From Candidatus Gastranaerophilales bacterium (GTDB taxonomy: Bacteria; Cyanobacteriota; Vampirovibrionia; Gastranaerophilales; Gastranaerophilaceae), in the NCBI GenBank assembly GCA_023662705.1, contig JAMPIM010000009.1:1-50602 (forward strand): a stretch of 50,602 nt of DNA. The letters run 5' to 3'. The notes below the pieces were generated by a model, which worked only from the letters and a program-made list of their open reading frames with translations, was not told the DNA's origin and did not search any database. The translations under genes were made by a program, and so were the position numbers. This document shows, one piece after another, positions 25,429 through 32,779 of this stretch (position 1 is the stretch's first letter; every line of letters begins with the position of its first letter).

Positions 25429-25443
25429 CGTCAGAAAATGACG
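25429..25443. promoter_or_regulatory. Palindromic operator in the AbrB/XRE divergent promoter
   Basis: CGTCA-GAAAA-TGACG matches the core of the palindrome at 24109-24123 in 14 of 15 bases. It lies over the -35 position of the leftward promoter (-10 TATAGT at 25417-25412). It also sits 67 nt before the ATG of the divergent XRE gene. Two further dyads follow: TAGAC/GTCTA (near 25461-25475) and CTATAC/GTATAG. Confidence 0.6.
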
Positions 25444-25509
25444 TAACAATTTTTGTTTGTTAGACCAGAAGTCTATACTGTATTGTCTTGAGTATAGCAC
25501 AATTAAGGT

Positions 25510-25725
25510 ATGAATAGTGATATCTGCAAGTTATTTGCAACAAAACTACAAGAAATAAGAGAAGCAAAGAAGTTTACCAAAAGCAGGCTGTCGGAACTTG
25601 CCGGAGTTGATATTTCTTATATTGGGAAAATCGAACGCAGCGAGAAATATCCGAACCTGAAAACTATTGCAAAACTTGCCGAAGCACTTGATGTCCCTGT
25701 CAAAGATTTGTTTGATTTTGAATAA
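25510..25725 (+). CDS. XRE-family (Cro/CI-like) regulator
   Basis: 71 aa, a bare HTH_3 domain: LQEIREAKKFTKSRLSELAGVDISYIGKIERSEKYPNLKTIAKLAEALDVPVKDLFDF. The recognition helix lies in VDISYIGKIERSEKYP. AAGG sits just before the ATG. It is divergent from the AbrB operon and faces a promoter region with three dyads, so it is the best candidate repressor for the CGTCA-N5-TGACG sites and the leftward operons. It may be the element's immunity-type repressor. Confidence 0.93.
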   Translation: MNSDICKLFATKLQEIREAKKFTKSRLSELAGVDISYIGKIERSEKYPNLKTIAKLAEALDVPVKDLFDFE

Positions 25726-25820
25726 GACACTTTTTCATTTTTGTTTCATTTGTAAATTTAACACTACGATATATAGGAATTACGCAAGATGAACTTGACG
25801 ATGTGTATTTGAGTTTAGAT
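25726..25820 (+). other. Short gap after the XRE gene with a possible gene remnant
   Basis: The + strand contains an open end that reads GITQDELDDVYLSLDL and a stop at about 25826. It has no start or RBS and may be the tail of a decayed gene. Nothing else is seen. Confidence 0.2.
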
Positions 25821-26669
25821 TTATAGTATTATTATTTTATTATTGGGATTGTACAATTCTTGTGCTTTCAAAAAATCAATTTTTGCTCTTTCATGTAATC
25901 CAATCTTTTTATATGATTTTGCTCTGCTTTCATAAATTTTTCCTGCCTTTATTACCGGTGCTAATTCAATAGCTTTGGTATAATCTTTTATTGCAAGTTC
26001 ATATTGCTTTATATGAGAAAATACGTTTCCCCGAAACCAATAAGCATGAAAATTTTCGGGTTCTAATTGTATAACCTTAGAAAAATCTGAAATAGCATTA
26101 TCATATTGTTGCAACAAAGCATATGCAATGCCTCTATTATGATACCCTGCATTATTATCAAAACTATTCAGTTTAGTACAATCATCAATTGCTTTTTCAA
26201 ATTCTTTTTCATTAATGTAAGCAATCGAACGATTGCCATAAGCTTCGATATAATAAGGATTTAAATCTATAGCTTTTGTTAAATCCAATATTGCTTTAGA
26301 AGATTCTTTTAAATCAATATAATGGTTACCCCTGTTATGATATGCTTCTGCACAGCCTGGCTCTAAGTGAATTACTTTAGTAAAATTGATTACAGCTTTT
26401 TTATGTAGGTCTAATTTACCATAAGTTATTCCCATATTAAAATAAGCCTCAGATAATTTATTATTTAATTTTATCGATTGTTTATAAGTTCTAATCGCTT
26501 GAGAGTATTTATTAAGTTTAAGATAACAATTTCCCTTTTCAACTAAAGCCATAGAACTTAACAAACTATCCGGAAGTTTTTTACATTCCTTTAAAGCTTT
26601 GTCAAAATTACTATTTTTTAAATATTTTAAAAACATTGCACAATATTTTTTCATTTTTCTGATTTTCAT
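25821..26669 (-). CDS. TPR-repeat protein
   Basis: 282 aa with about seven tetratricopeptide repeats of 34 residues from about residue 35 onward. Typical units are SEAYFNMGITYGKLDLHKKAVINFTKVIHLEPG, CAEAYHNRGNHYIDLKESSKAILDLTKAIDLNP and FHAYWFRGNVFSHIKQYELAIKDYTKAIELAP. There is no signal peptide; the first 15 residues are very basic. It would be a protein-binding scaffold; the partner is unknown. AAGGAAA precedes the ATG. It follows the DnaC-like gene after 46 nt, likely as the last gene of that operon. Confidence 0.9.
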   Translation of the reverse strand: MKIRKMKKYCAMFLKYLKNSNFDKALKECKKLPDSLLSSMALVEKGNCYLKLNKYSQAIRTYKQSIKLNNKLSEAYFNMGITYGKLDLHKKAVINFTKVIHLEPGCAEAYHNRGNHYIDLKESSKAILDLTKAIDLNPYYIEAYGNRSIAYINEKEFEKAIDDCTKLNSFDNNAGYHNRGIAYALLQQYDNAISDFSKVIQLEPENFHAYWFRGNVFSHIKQYELAIKDYTKAIELAPVIKAGKIYESRAKSYKKIGLHERAKIDFLKAQELYNPNNKIIIL

Positions 26670-26715
26670 ATTTGTTTCCTTATAAATCTTTTAATAAAAA
26701 TTTTTAAAGTTGACA

Positions 26716-27459
26716 TTAAATAATATGTTTTGTTCTCATATCCTCTCCATTAAGAGTTATCAATAGATGATTTTCAGCAATTCTACTTTGAATTGCTTTA
26801 CCTTTTTCTTTATAATGTGCGGTCATGTTCTTCATCGAATTTTCAGTTGTAATAATAGTTGGTTTTTGATTTTCATATCGAATATTTATAATTTGATAAA
26901 TTGTTTGACATACCCATTCAGAATTCTTTTCTTTACCAATATCATCAATAATTAACAATTCTGTATCTGTGTATGTTCTTATATACTTAGGAATATTCAT
27001 TCGTTCTTTTAAGTCAGATATCATAGATACAACATTAATAAATTTTGTAGGAACTCCTTGCTCAATAGCCCTATGAGCAATGGCACAGGCTAAGTGTGTT
27101 TTTCCTGTGCCAACTTTGCCTAAACCTTCAATAACAAGATTAGTTCCAAAAGCTAAATGAGCATAAATATTTTCTGCATAGTATTCTGCTATTTGTTTTG
27201 CAGATTTAGTAATTTCATCAAAAGTTTTAAAATTACTAAATTTTTTGTCAACAAAGCGTTTATGAATATTTGAGTTTTTTAATAATAAAATTGATTCTTG
27301 CTTTAAAAACATCTTTTTGCAAAATGCTTCAACTTTTTCAAAATCTTTAGTTTGTTCCCAAAGTTCATCAGCTTCTGTTTTTATAAGGTAATTGTCATAT
27401 ATACCTCTGTAATATACTGATAATACGAATAGATCTTCGCATGGTAATTTGTCTTTCAT
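26716..27459 (-). CDS. DnaC/IstB-like AAA+ ATPase (helicase-loader type)
   Basis: 247 aa. Walker A is GKVGTGKTHLA (114-123), Walker B is LLIIDDIGKE near residue 170, sensor-like IITTENSMKNM follows, then an Arg near SRIAENHLL. This is the DnaC/IstB pattern. The N-terminal 100 residues are helical and could bind a replicative helicase or another partner. On phages and elements such proteins load helicase at the replication origin. No transposase is next to it, so IstB is unlikely. The ATG overlaps the RtcB stop (ATGA), which ties it to the RNA ligase gene; why these go together is unclear. Confidence 0.87.
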   Translation of the reverse strand: MKDKLPCEDLFVLSVYYRGIYDNYLIKTEADELWEQTKDFEKVEAFCKKMFLKQESILLLKNSNIHKRFVDKKFSNFKTFDEITKSAKQIAEYYAENIYAHLAFGTNLVIEGLGKVGTGKTHLACAIAHRAIEQGVPTKFINVVSMISDLKERMNIPKYIRTYTDTELLIIDDIGKEKNSEWVCQTIYQIINIRYENQKPTIITTENSMKNMTAHYKEKGKAIQSRIAENHLLITLNGEDMRTKHII

Positions 27460-28586
27460 AGTTTATACTCCTCAGCCTTAAAGTTGTACAAAGGTTTTAA
27501 GTGGTCGATTATTTCTGCTGTTGAGCCTATTGCTTGGATTATCTCATCAGAATTTTTGTAAGCCATTGGTGATTCATCAAGTGTTGAAATTGAAACACAG
27601 CTTGAATAAATATTTTTCATTTGCCATTTGTATTCCGCCATATTCAATTTATCTTTTGCCTGTGTTCTCGATAATGCTCTGCCAGCACCATGTGGAGCTG
27701 AATTATTCCAATCAGGATTACCTTTTCCTATGCAAATCAAAGAACCGTCAGCCATATTTAGAGGGATTAAAACTTTTTCGCCTTTTTTACAAGAAACTGC
27801 ACCTTTGCGTATAATTTCGTCCTCTCCGATATAATTATGCAGGGTTTCAAATTCTTCTTCTGATTTCCAGTTCATATTTTTTAGAATTTCTTGTGCTATT
27901 ACAAGCCTGTTATAATGAGCATATTCTCGGCAAACATTTGAACAATACAAATAATTTTCAGCATTTTTACCTGTTAAATAGGACAAGTTTTTTAATTCAC
28001 CCTCGCCATAACAATTTTCTTCAATAGAAAGTTTTTGAAAATGTATCGCAAGTTTTTTGCCAAAATTTCTTGAACCTGTGTGAATAATTAAATATGTACC
28101 GGTTTTTCCTTTTTCAATCGAAATAAAATGATTACCGCCCCCAAGTGTACCGATTTTTCTTAAATCCCGATTGCTTTTTTCTTGCAGGTAAGCTGTACAA
28201 ATTTCTTTAACCTTGTCAATAAGTTCATCAGGGACAAGCGGACTTAATTCTGCTCTTGCATTCTGGCCAAAAGGAATATTTTCTCTTATAATTTTGTCTA
28301 ATTTTGCAAAATCGTTTAAAGTCTTGGATTTTTTAAGTTTTACAGTAAGCATTCCGCAAAATTGGTCAACCCCGATTATATTTGGAATAATCTCACCGTT
28401 TTTTGGCATGGTTGAAGTAAACCCGATTGTACATCCTTTACCTCTATGACAATCAGGCATAATACGAATTTTGCAATCTGTAAATATCGGATGATTGCAA
28501 ATTGCAAGTGTCTGTGTCGTTACATCAACATCTTCAACTTCTGTAAAAACTTTTGCCGATGTATATTTACCTTGAATTTCGTACAT
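27456..28586 (-). CDS. rtcB: RtcB-type RNA ligase
   Basis: 376 aa. RtcB motifs are in order: MPDCHRGKGCTIGFT (H47), IIGVDQFCGM (D74, C77 metal ligands), LGGGNHFIS, IIHTGSRNFGK and the nucleotidyl motif SAPHGAGRALSR with the GMP-accepting H299. All key residues are present, so the enzyme should be active. It joins RNA 2',3'-cyclic phosphate (via 3'-phosphate) to 5'-OH ends using GTP and Mn. Here it is on a mobile-type region, coupled to a DnaC-like ATPase and 1 nt after a small HTH-protein gene. I infer repair of tRNA or rRNA cut by host or rival defences. No archease or PrfH is next to it. Confidence 0.94.
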   Translation of the reverse strand: MYEIQGKYTSAKVFTEVEDVDVTTQTLAICNHPIFTDCKIRIMPDCHRGKGCTIGFTSTMPKNGEIIPNIIGVDQFCGMLTVKLKKSKTLNDFAKLDKIIRENIPFGQNARAELSPLVPDELIDKVKEICTAYLQEKSNRDLRKIGTLGGGNHFISIEKGKTGTYLIIHTGSRNFGKKLAIHFQKLSIEENCYGEGELKNLSYLTGKNAENYLYCSNVCREYAHYNRLVIAQEILKNMNWKSEEEFETLHNYIGEDEIIRKGAVSCKKGEKVLIPLNMADGSLICIGKGNPDWNNSAPHGAGRALSRTQAKDKLNMAEYKWQMKNIYSSCVSISTLDESPMAYKNSDEIIQAIGSTAEIIDHLKPLYNFKAEEYKL

Positions 28587-28587
28587 A

Positions 28588-28932
28588 TTATTTCCTCAAT
28601 TTCATTTTTCTTACAATTTGTGCAACTGTTCTTTCATCAGTGTGTAATCTTTGTGCAACTTCTTTAATATTAAAATGGCATTCACCCCATATTTGTTTGA
28701 ACTCTGCATTAGTAACAGCAGTACCTTTACATCTGCAATTTGAGGGGATTTTGTCCATAATTTTATAACCCATTGATTCAATAAAAGCCTTAAATTTACC
28801 TAAATCAGTCCATTCACCCGATTTACCAGTCCATTCTTTAGATTCAGACTTATAAAAATCGGATATGTATTTCATAATCATTTGCATATTTCCGCTAGAA
28901 ACTACTTTATTTGCTCGTATTAAGTATTTCAT
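28588..28932 (-). CDS. Small HTH-like protein preceding rtcB
   Basis: 114 aa from the ATG at 28932, preceded by AAAGGA; a longer frame starts 30 nt upstream without an RBS. The last 30 residues (FNIKEVAQRLHTDERTVAQIVRKMKL) form a good helix-turn-helix. The front part has WTDLGKFKAFIESMGYKI and PSNCRCKGTAVTNAEF and is not recognised. It has no GGQ, so it is not PrfH. As the first gene of the rtcB/DnaC/TPR operon, under the TATGTC/GACATA operators, it may be the operon's regulator or a phage replication-type HTH protein. Confidence 0.7.
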   Translation of the reverse strand: MKYLIRANKVVSSGNMQMIMKYISDFYKSESKEWTGKSGEWTDLGKFKAFIESMGYKIMDKIPSNCRCKGTAVTNAEFKQIWGECHFNIKEVAQRLHTDERTVAQIVRKMKLRK

Positions 28933-28968
28933 TTTAAATTTTCCTTTTATATTTATTATCATTCATAC

Positions 28969-28997
28969 CTATGTCAAAAAAGGACATAGTTGACATA
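28969..28997 (-). promoter_or_regulatory. Operator cluster and promoter of the HTH/rtcB operon
   Basis: CTATGTC-7 nt-GACATAG is a perfect dyad at 28969-28989, and a third GACATA half-site lies at 28992-28997. On the minus strand TTGACA at 28977-28972 overlaps the dyad as a -35 box, with an AT-rich -10 near 28954-28949. A repressor here would block transcription. Confidence 0.55.
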
Positions 28998-29066
28998 AGT
29001 GATTACACATTAACTCTAAAGTTAGTCAAATAGTCGCAAATCCGAAAATACTGTAACAAATCAACA

Positions 29067-29091
29067 AGAAACTCCCCTAAAGGGAGTTTCT
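29067..29091 (-). terminator. Hairpin after the terminase gene
   Basis: A perfect 10-bp stem (AGAAACTCCC / GGGAGTTTCT) with a 5-nt loop lies 1 nt past the terminase stop. Only a weak T-rich stretch follows, so termination is likely but may be partial. Confidence 0.55.
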
Positions 29092-29092
29092 G

Positions 29093-30589
29093 TCATAATC
29101 TAGGAAACCGAAATCTTGAACGATGTGTTTTATATGCCATTTTGCAAAAATCCAATTTTGTCATCTGCAAAATATTTGGTGCTGAAATTCTTTGTATCGC
29201 TTCTGCTATAGATTCAAGGTTACAACCATACTGCTTGTTACTAATAACTGCAATTAACTGAGTTAAAGCATCCACCTGATCATCATGTTTCCCGTTTGGA
29301 AAAGCATTGATTTCAGCTTTAAAATCATCCAACCACGCCGCATCTTTTTGCAACAGAACTCTACCAGATGCTATAAATAATGAAGCATTATTTGCACGGG
29401 TAATTTTATCTTCCTGAGGTTTATGGTTTATTGGATATAAACTTGTTGTTTCTTGAACAAATTGAAGTAGGTGCTTACTAATTGAACTATCTTCGATTAT
29501 AAGATGATTACAACCAAATTTTTGATACATTTCCTGAATTTTATTGACAAGTGGAAGCATTTCATATTTATATCGTTTTACATCAAGAATATAAATAAGA
29601 TTATCTTTATATTTAGCGGTAATACAAACAGAATAATCATTATCTTTCCCAGTTTTCAAGGCTATATCCAAACTCTGGAAAATCATTCCGCCTAATGGCA
29701 CATTATCAAAAAATTTAAAATCATCAAAATTAATAACATTACCTTTCACTGGTATCGGGTTTTGCTGATATTGTGCAGAGAAATTGTAATTAGACATTGA
29801 TTTCCTTTGATTTTCAAGAATATCCAAAGGTTCTAAAGTTGGATTTAGTGCTTCACCTGCTTTACGTCCAATAATTTTACCATTCGAAAGCTCAAAACAT
29901 TCATCGTTTTCGGCAATAGCTGGAAGTGATAAAACCTCCCACCCATCTTGCCTAAGTAAGTGACCTGTTAAATCATCAATATGTAAACGTTGCATAACAA
30001 CTATAATCACACCATTGACTTTATCATTTAATCTGGAAACCAAAGTGTTATCATACCAATTATTTACGTTTTCTCTTTTTACCTCAGATAAGGCATCATC
30101 AGCCTTTATCGGATCATCTATAATAATATAGTTTCCACCAAAACCTGTCAGAGTACCTTCAACTGATGTTGCAAATCTACATCCGTTAGCTGTGGTTTCA
30201 AATATATTTTCTGTATTTTTATCACCTAAACGTGTATTGAAAGTAGATTTATAAAAATCGGTTTCCATAAGATTTCGGGTTTTTCGGGATAATTCATTTG
30301 CAAGAGTTTGTGCATAACTCGCACATATAATTCTTGCAGCAGGATTATGGCCTAAAATAAAAGCGGGTAAACAAATTGAAGCACAATGCGATTTTAAATT
30401 TCTGGGTGGTATGTTTATTATTAATCGTTTAATTTTACCATTCAAGCATTGTTGGAGTTTATCGCAGATAAGTTCTAAATGCCAATTTCCTCTGAATTCC
30501 TGTGAGCCGTCTATTTCATAAAATGATTTCTGCATAAATGTATAAAGATCAGTTCTACAAGCAGCATATAAAATGTCCCTGTTATTCAT
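29093..30589 (-). CDS. Phage terminase large subunit
   Basis: 498 aa. The ATPase part has KRLIINIPPRNLKSHCASICLPAFILGHNPAARIICASY; the Walker A-like segment is IPPRNLKSH, a variant lacking the canonical GKS. Walker B is GNYIIIDDPIKADDA, then a coupling-type IIVVMQRLHIDDLTGHLL. The C-terminal RNase-H-like nuclease part has QSLDIALKTGKDNDYSVCITA (Asp), HLIIEDSSISKHLLQ and KHDDQVDALTQLIAVI (Asp pair). These are typical of packaging terminases that cut concatemers and fill capsids. It overlaps the DUF5681 gene by 8 nt. No portal, capsid or tail genes follow, which is odd for a complete phage. Confidence 0.93.
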   Translation of the reverse strand: MNNRDILYAACRTDLYTFMQKSFYEIDGSQEFRGNWHLELICDKLQQCLNGKIKRLIINIPPRNLKSHCASICLPAFILGHNPAARIICASYAQTLANELSRKTRNLMETDFYKSTFNTRLGDKNTENIFETTANGCRFATSVEGTLTGFGGNYIIIDDPIKADDALSEVKRENVNNWYDNTLVSRLNDKVNGVIIVVMQRLHIDDLTGHLLRQDGWEVLSLPAIAENDECFELSNGKIIGRKAGEALNPTLEPLDILENQRKSMSNYNFSAQYQQNPIPVKGNVINFDDFKFFDNVPLGGMIFQSLDIALKTGKDNDYSVCITAKYKDNLIYILDVKRYKYEMLPLVNKIQEMYQKFGCNHLIIEDSSISKHLLQFVQETTSLYPINHKPQEDKITRANNASLFIASGRVLLQKDAAWLDDFKAEINAFPNGKHDDQVDALTQLIAVISNKQYGCNLESIAEAIQRISAPNILQMTKLDFCKMAYKTHRSRFRFPRL

Positions 30590-30959
30590 TGTTCAATCTC
30601 CTTTTTATATAATCTTCCAATATTTGAGCATCCTGTGGTGTTAGTTCTTCTTCTAAATCTTTTGTCATCTTATTTTCTCCGGCTAAAATAGGTGTAAGAA
30701 TTTTTATTGCAGAGACTTTACCACTAAGTGAATCCGCTATCAGCCTTTTTGCTAATGCTCGTTTTTTCGTAATTTTCTTTAATTTCCCGTTTTCCTGAAT
30801 CGTAATAACTTCACTCATTTCTTCCAAAATATCTTCTGCGAAGTTATTATTCTTTTTCGGTCGTCCTTTAGGATTTCCTGATTGACCTGGTTTAAATTGA
30901 TGTTCACGAGGCGGGCAACCATAGCCCACCTCGTATTTCTTCAAATCCTTATTTGACAT
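30582..30959 (-). CDS. DUF5681 protein (small-terminase position)
   Basis: 125 aa from the ATG at 30959. The N-terminus VGYGCPPREHQFKPGQSGNPKGRPKK is the DUF5681 signature. A helical basic part follows (KKITKKRALAKRLIADSLSGKVSAIKIL). DUF5681 genes often lie just before large terminases and are suspected small-terminase or DNA-binding factors; this is not proven. It overlaps the methyltransferase stop by 11 nt and the terminase start by 8 nt, so the three are one translational unit. Confidence 0.88.
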   Translation of the reverse strand: MSNKDLKKYEVGYGCPPREHQFKPGQSGNPKGRPKKNNNFAEDILEEMSEVITIQENGKLKKITKKRALAKRLIADSLSGKVSAIKILTPILAGENKMTKDLEEELTPQDAQILEDYIKRRLNNE

Positions 30960-32265
30960 CACAAATCTCCTTAGTATCAATTAGTTCAGCAGTTTTTCCT
31001 GTAAGATGTTCCCAACGATATAGAATTACATCGCAATATTTTGGCTCAAGTTCAATGATTCGAGCTCTGCGTTTTGTTCGCTCAGCTGCAATCAATGTCG
31101 AACCGGAACCGCCAAAGGTATCAAGCACAAGACCGCCAATTGATGAACAATCTAAAAGTGCATCAATAATCATCGGAACAGGTTTTACTGTAGGATGTAA
31201 TTTTACAAGGGTTTTAGCCTGTGGGTTGCTGGCATGCATTCCTTTATATTTCCAAATGTTTGTTCTGTATCTTCCATGAATTCCAAGTTCTACATTATTA
31301 ATATGTGGTTTTACTCCGTTTTTAAACACGAAAATAAATTCGTGCTGTGAGCGATATAAAGAACCCATACCGCCTGTGCCTTTATCCCAGACACAAATAT
31401 TTTTAAGCGAAGAATAAACCTGATTGCCTGCTGTAACCATTTCATCAACATGTCTCCAATCCATGCATTGATAGTGGATTGAGCCATCAATAGAATATTT
31501 CTTTTGCAGAGTCATTACTGTTTTGAGAAAATCAATAAATTCACTTTTCTCCATTTCTCCTGATGCAAGTTGAAATTCTTCATGCTGTTTTTGCTTGGTT
31601 ACATTCCCTTTGATTTTTACGTTATACGGTGGGTCAGTAAAAATTACCTGCGCTCGTTCATTTTGCAAAAGTTTTTCGTAACTTATTTCTTCCAGCGAAT
31701 TACCACAATACAACAAGTGATCACCTAGTTTCCATAAATCCCCCTTGCTAACACGCTTAGGAATATCAATCACGTTCTTCAAAAATTCCGAATCCGGATC
31801 AGCCTTTGAAGCATCTTTTACTGCATCAAGAGTCTCAGGATTGAGTATCAGGTCAAGTTGAGGAATATCAAAACCGGTAACAGTAGCATCAAAGCCTATT
31901 TCAGTATTAAGATTCATCAAAAAATCCAATTCAATTTTAAGAATCTCATTATCCCAACCAGCTTCTTCGGCTAACTTGTTATCTGCAATAATATAAGCTC
32001 TAATCTGTTCTTTGCTCATGTGACTCAAACAGATAGTTGGAACTTCATTCAATCCTAATTCCCTAGCCGCCAATACTCGTCCGTGTCCTGCAACAATAAA
32101 ATTTTCAGTATCGACAAGAACCGGATTATTAAACCCAAGTTTTTCAATACTCTGTGCAATTTTGTGCAATTGTTTCTTGCTATGCGTTCTTGAATTCTTA
32201 GGGTTAAGTTTTAACTCCGTCAGATTCTGATAGCAGATCTTTAATTCATTCGGTTGTTCTGTCAT
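30949..32265 (-). CDS. ParB-like domain fused to DNA adenine/cytosine-N4 methyltransferase
   Basis: 438 aa from the ATG at 32265, which has an AAAGGAG site; a longer frame starts 42 nt upstream. Residues 1-100 are a ParB/Srx-like domain (LKLNPKNSRTHSKKQLHKIAQSIEKLGF, then VAGHGRVLAARELG). The methyltransferase has TDPPYNV (catalytic DPPY at 211-214) and, near the C-terminus, DTFGGSGSTLIAAERTKR (AdoMet motif). The order DPPY before FGGSGS fits the beta class. Such fusions are common on phages and elements and modify element DNA without a paired restriction enzyme. It starts the packaging operon and may protect packaged DNA from host restriction. Confidence 0.93.
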   Translation of the reverse strand: MTEQPNELKICYQNLTELKLNPKNSRTHSKKQLHKIAQSIEKLGFNNPVLVDTENFIVAGHGRVLAARELGLNEVPTICLSHMSKEQIRAYIIADNKLAEEAGWDNEILKIELDFLMNLNTEIGFDATVTGFDIPQLDLILNPETLDAVKDASKADPDSEFLKNVIDIPKRVSKGDLWKLGDHLLYCGNSLEEISYEKLLQNERAQVIFTDPPYNVKIKGNVTKQKQHEEFQLASGEMEKSEFIDFLKTVMTLQKKYSIDGSIHYQCMDWRHVDEMVTAGNQVYSSLKNICVWDKGTGGMGSLYRSQHEFIFVFKNGVKPHINNVELGIHGRYRTNIWKYKGMHASNPQAKTLVKLHPTVKPVPMIIDALLDCSSIGGLVLDTFGGSGSTLIAAERTKRRARIIELEPKYCDVILYRWEHLTGKTAELIDTKEICDVK

Positions 32266-32336
32266 GATTTTTCTCCTTTGATTTTTTGTACGGATTACAA
32301 AATGCATCCTATAAAAATTAGGAAAAATTTTTCAAC

Positions 32337-32438
32337 ATGGTGAATAAAAAATTCAAAAACATGAAAACACCTACTGTGAGTGCATTTGATACAAATTGTG
32401 TTGATAGACTTGATGTTTTAATGAAGAAGAGTGACTAA
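32337..32438 (+). CDS. Possible 33-codon gene upstream of DUF2924
   Basis: The frame reads MVNKKFKNMKTPTVSAFDTN and on to a TAA; an internal ATG gives 25 residues (MKTPTVSAFDTNCVDRLDVL...). It lies in the 154-nt spacer before the DUF2924/recombinase operon, on the same strand. The RBS is weak. I list it because the position upstream of DUF2924-recombinase pairs often holds a tiny gene (from memory), but coding status is not shown. Confidence 0.3.
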   Translation: MVNKKFKNMKTPTVSAFDTNCVDRLDVLMKKSD

Positions 32439-32461
32439 TGTATTAAAGAGGTATTTATTAA

Positions 32462-32779
32462 ATGGCATTAAATATTTTTCAAAAACGAATTAAAAATTGG
32501 GAAGAACAATATGGTTCTTTATCGCCAGAAATTCAACGTAAAATTGACAAATTAGTTGAACATTATGACAGGACTCAAAATATTGAAAAAGAAAATAAGG
32601 TTCTGTCGATTACTGACGGAACAAAGTTGGTTCGCGAGTTTAAAGGTAAACGATACTCTGTAACTGTAATTCAAAGCGGTTATGAATTTAACGGTAAAAA
32701 ATACAAAAGTTTATCTGCAATAGCCAATGAAATAACCGGTACTCGGTGGAACGGCAAGAAATTTTTCGGGGTGGCGTGA
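32462..32779 (+). CDS. DUF2924 protein, partner of the serine recombinase
   Basis: 105 aa. The C-terminal half is the DUF2924 consensus: DGTKLVREFKGKRYSVTVIQSGYEFNGKKYKSLSAIANEITGTRWNGKKFFGV (G..L.R.w.G..h.V.v...gfe..G..y.SLS.iA..ITG..WsGp.FFGl). The family occurs almost always just before this type of recombinase; its task is unknown, perhaps a directionality factor or DNA-binding accessory. The stop and the recombinase start share one base (TGATG). Confidence 0.93.
   Translation: MALNIFQKRIKNWEEQYGSLSPEIQRKIDKLVEHYDRTQNIEKENKVLSITDGTKLVREFKGKRYSVTVIQSGYEFNGKKYKSLSAIANEITGTRWNGKKFFGVA

Noticed and set aside
25740..25826. C-terminal remnant of a gene after the XRE regulator (GITQDELDDVYLSLDL)
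   Set aside because: No start, RBS or family likeness; too short to call a pseudogene.
26716..27459. IstB of an IS21 insertion sequence
   Set aside because: No IstA transposase or terminal repeats nearby; the gene is coupled to rtcB instead.
28588..28932. PrfH release-factor partner of RtcB
   Set aside because: No GGQ motif; the C-terminus is a helix-turn-helix.
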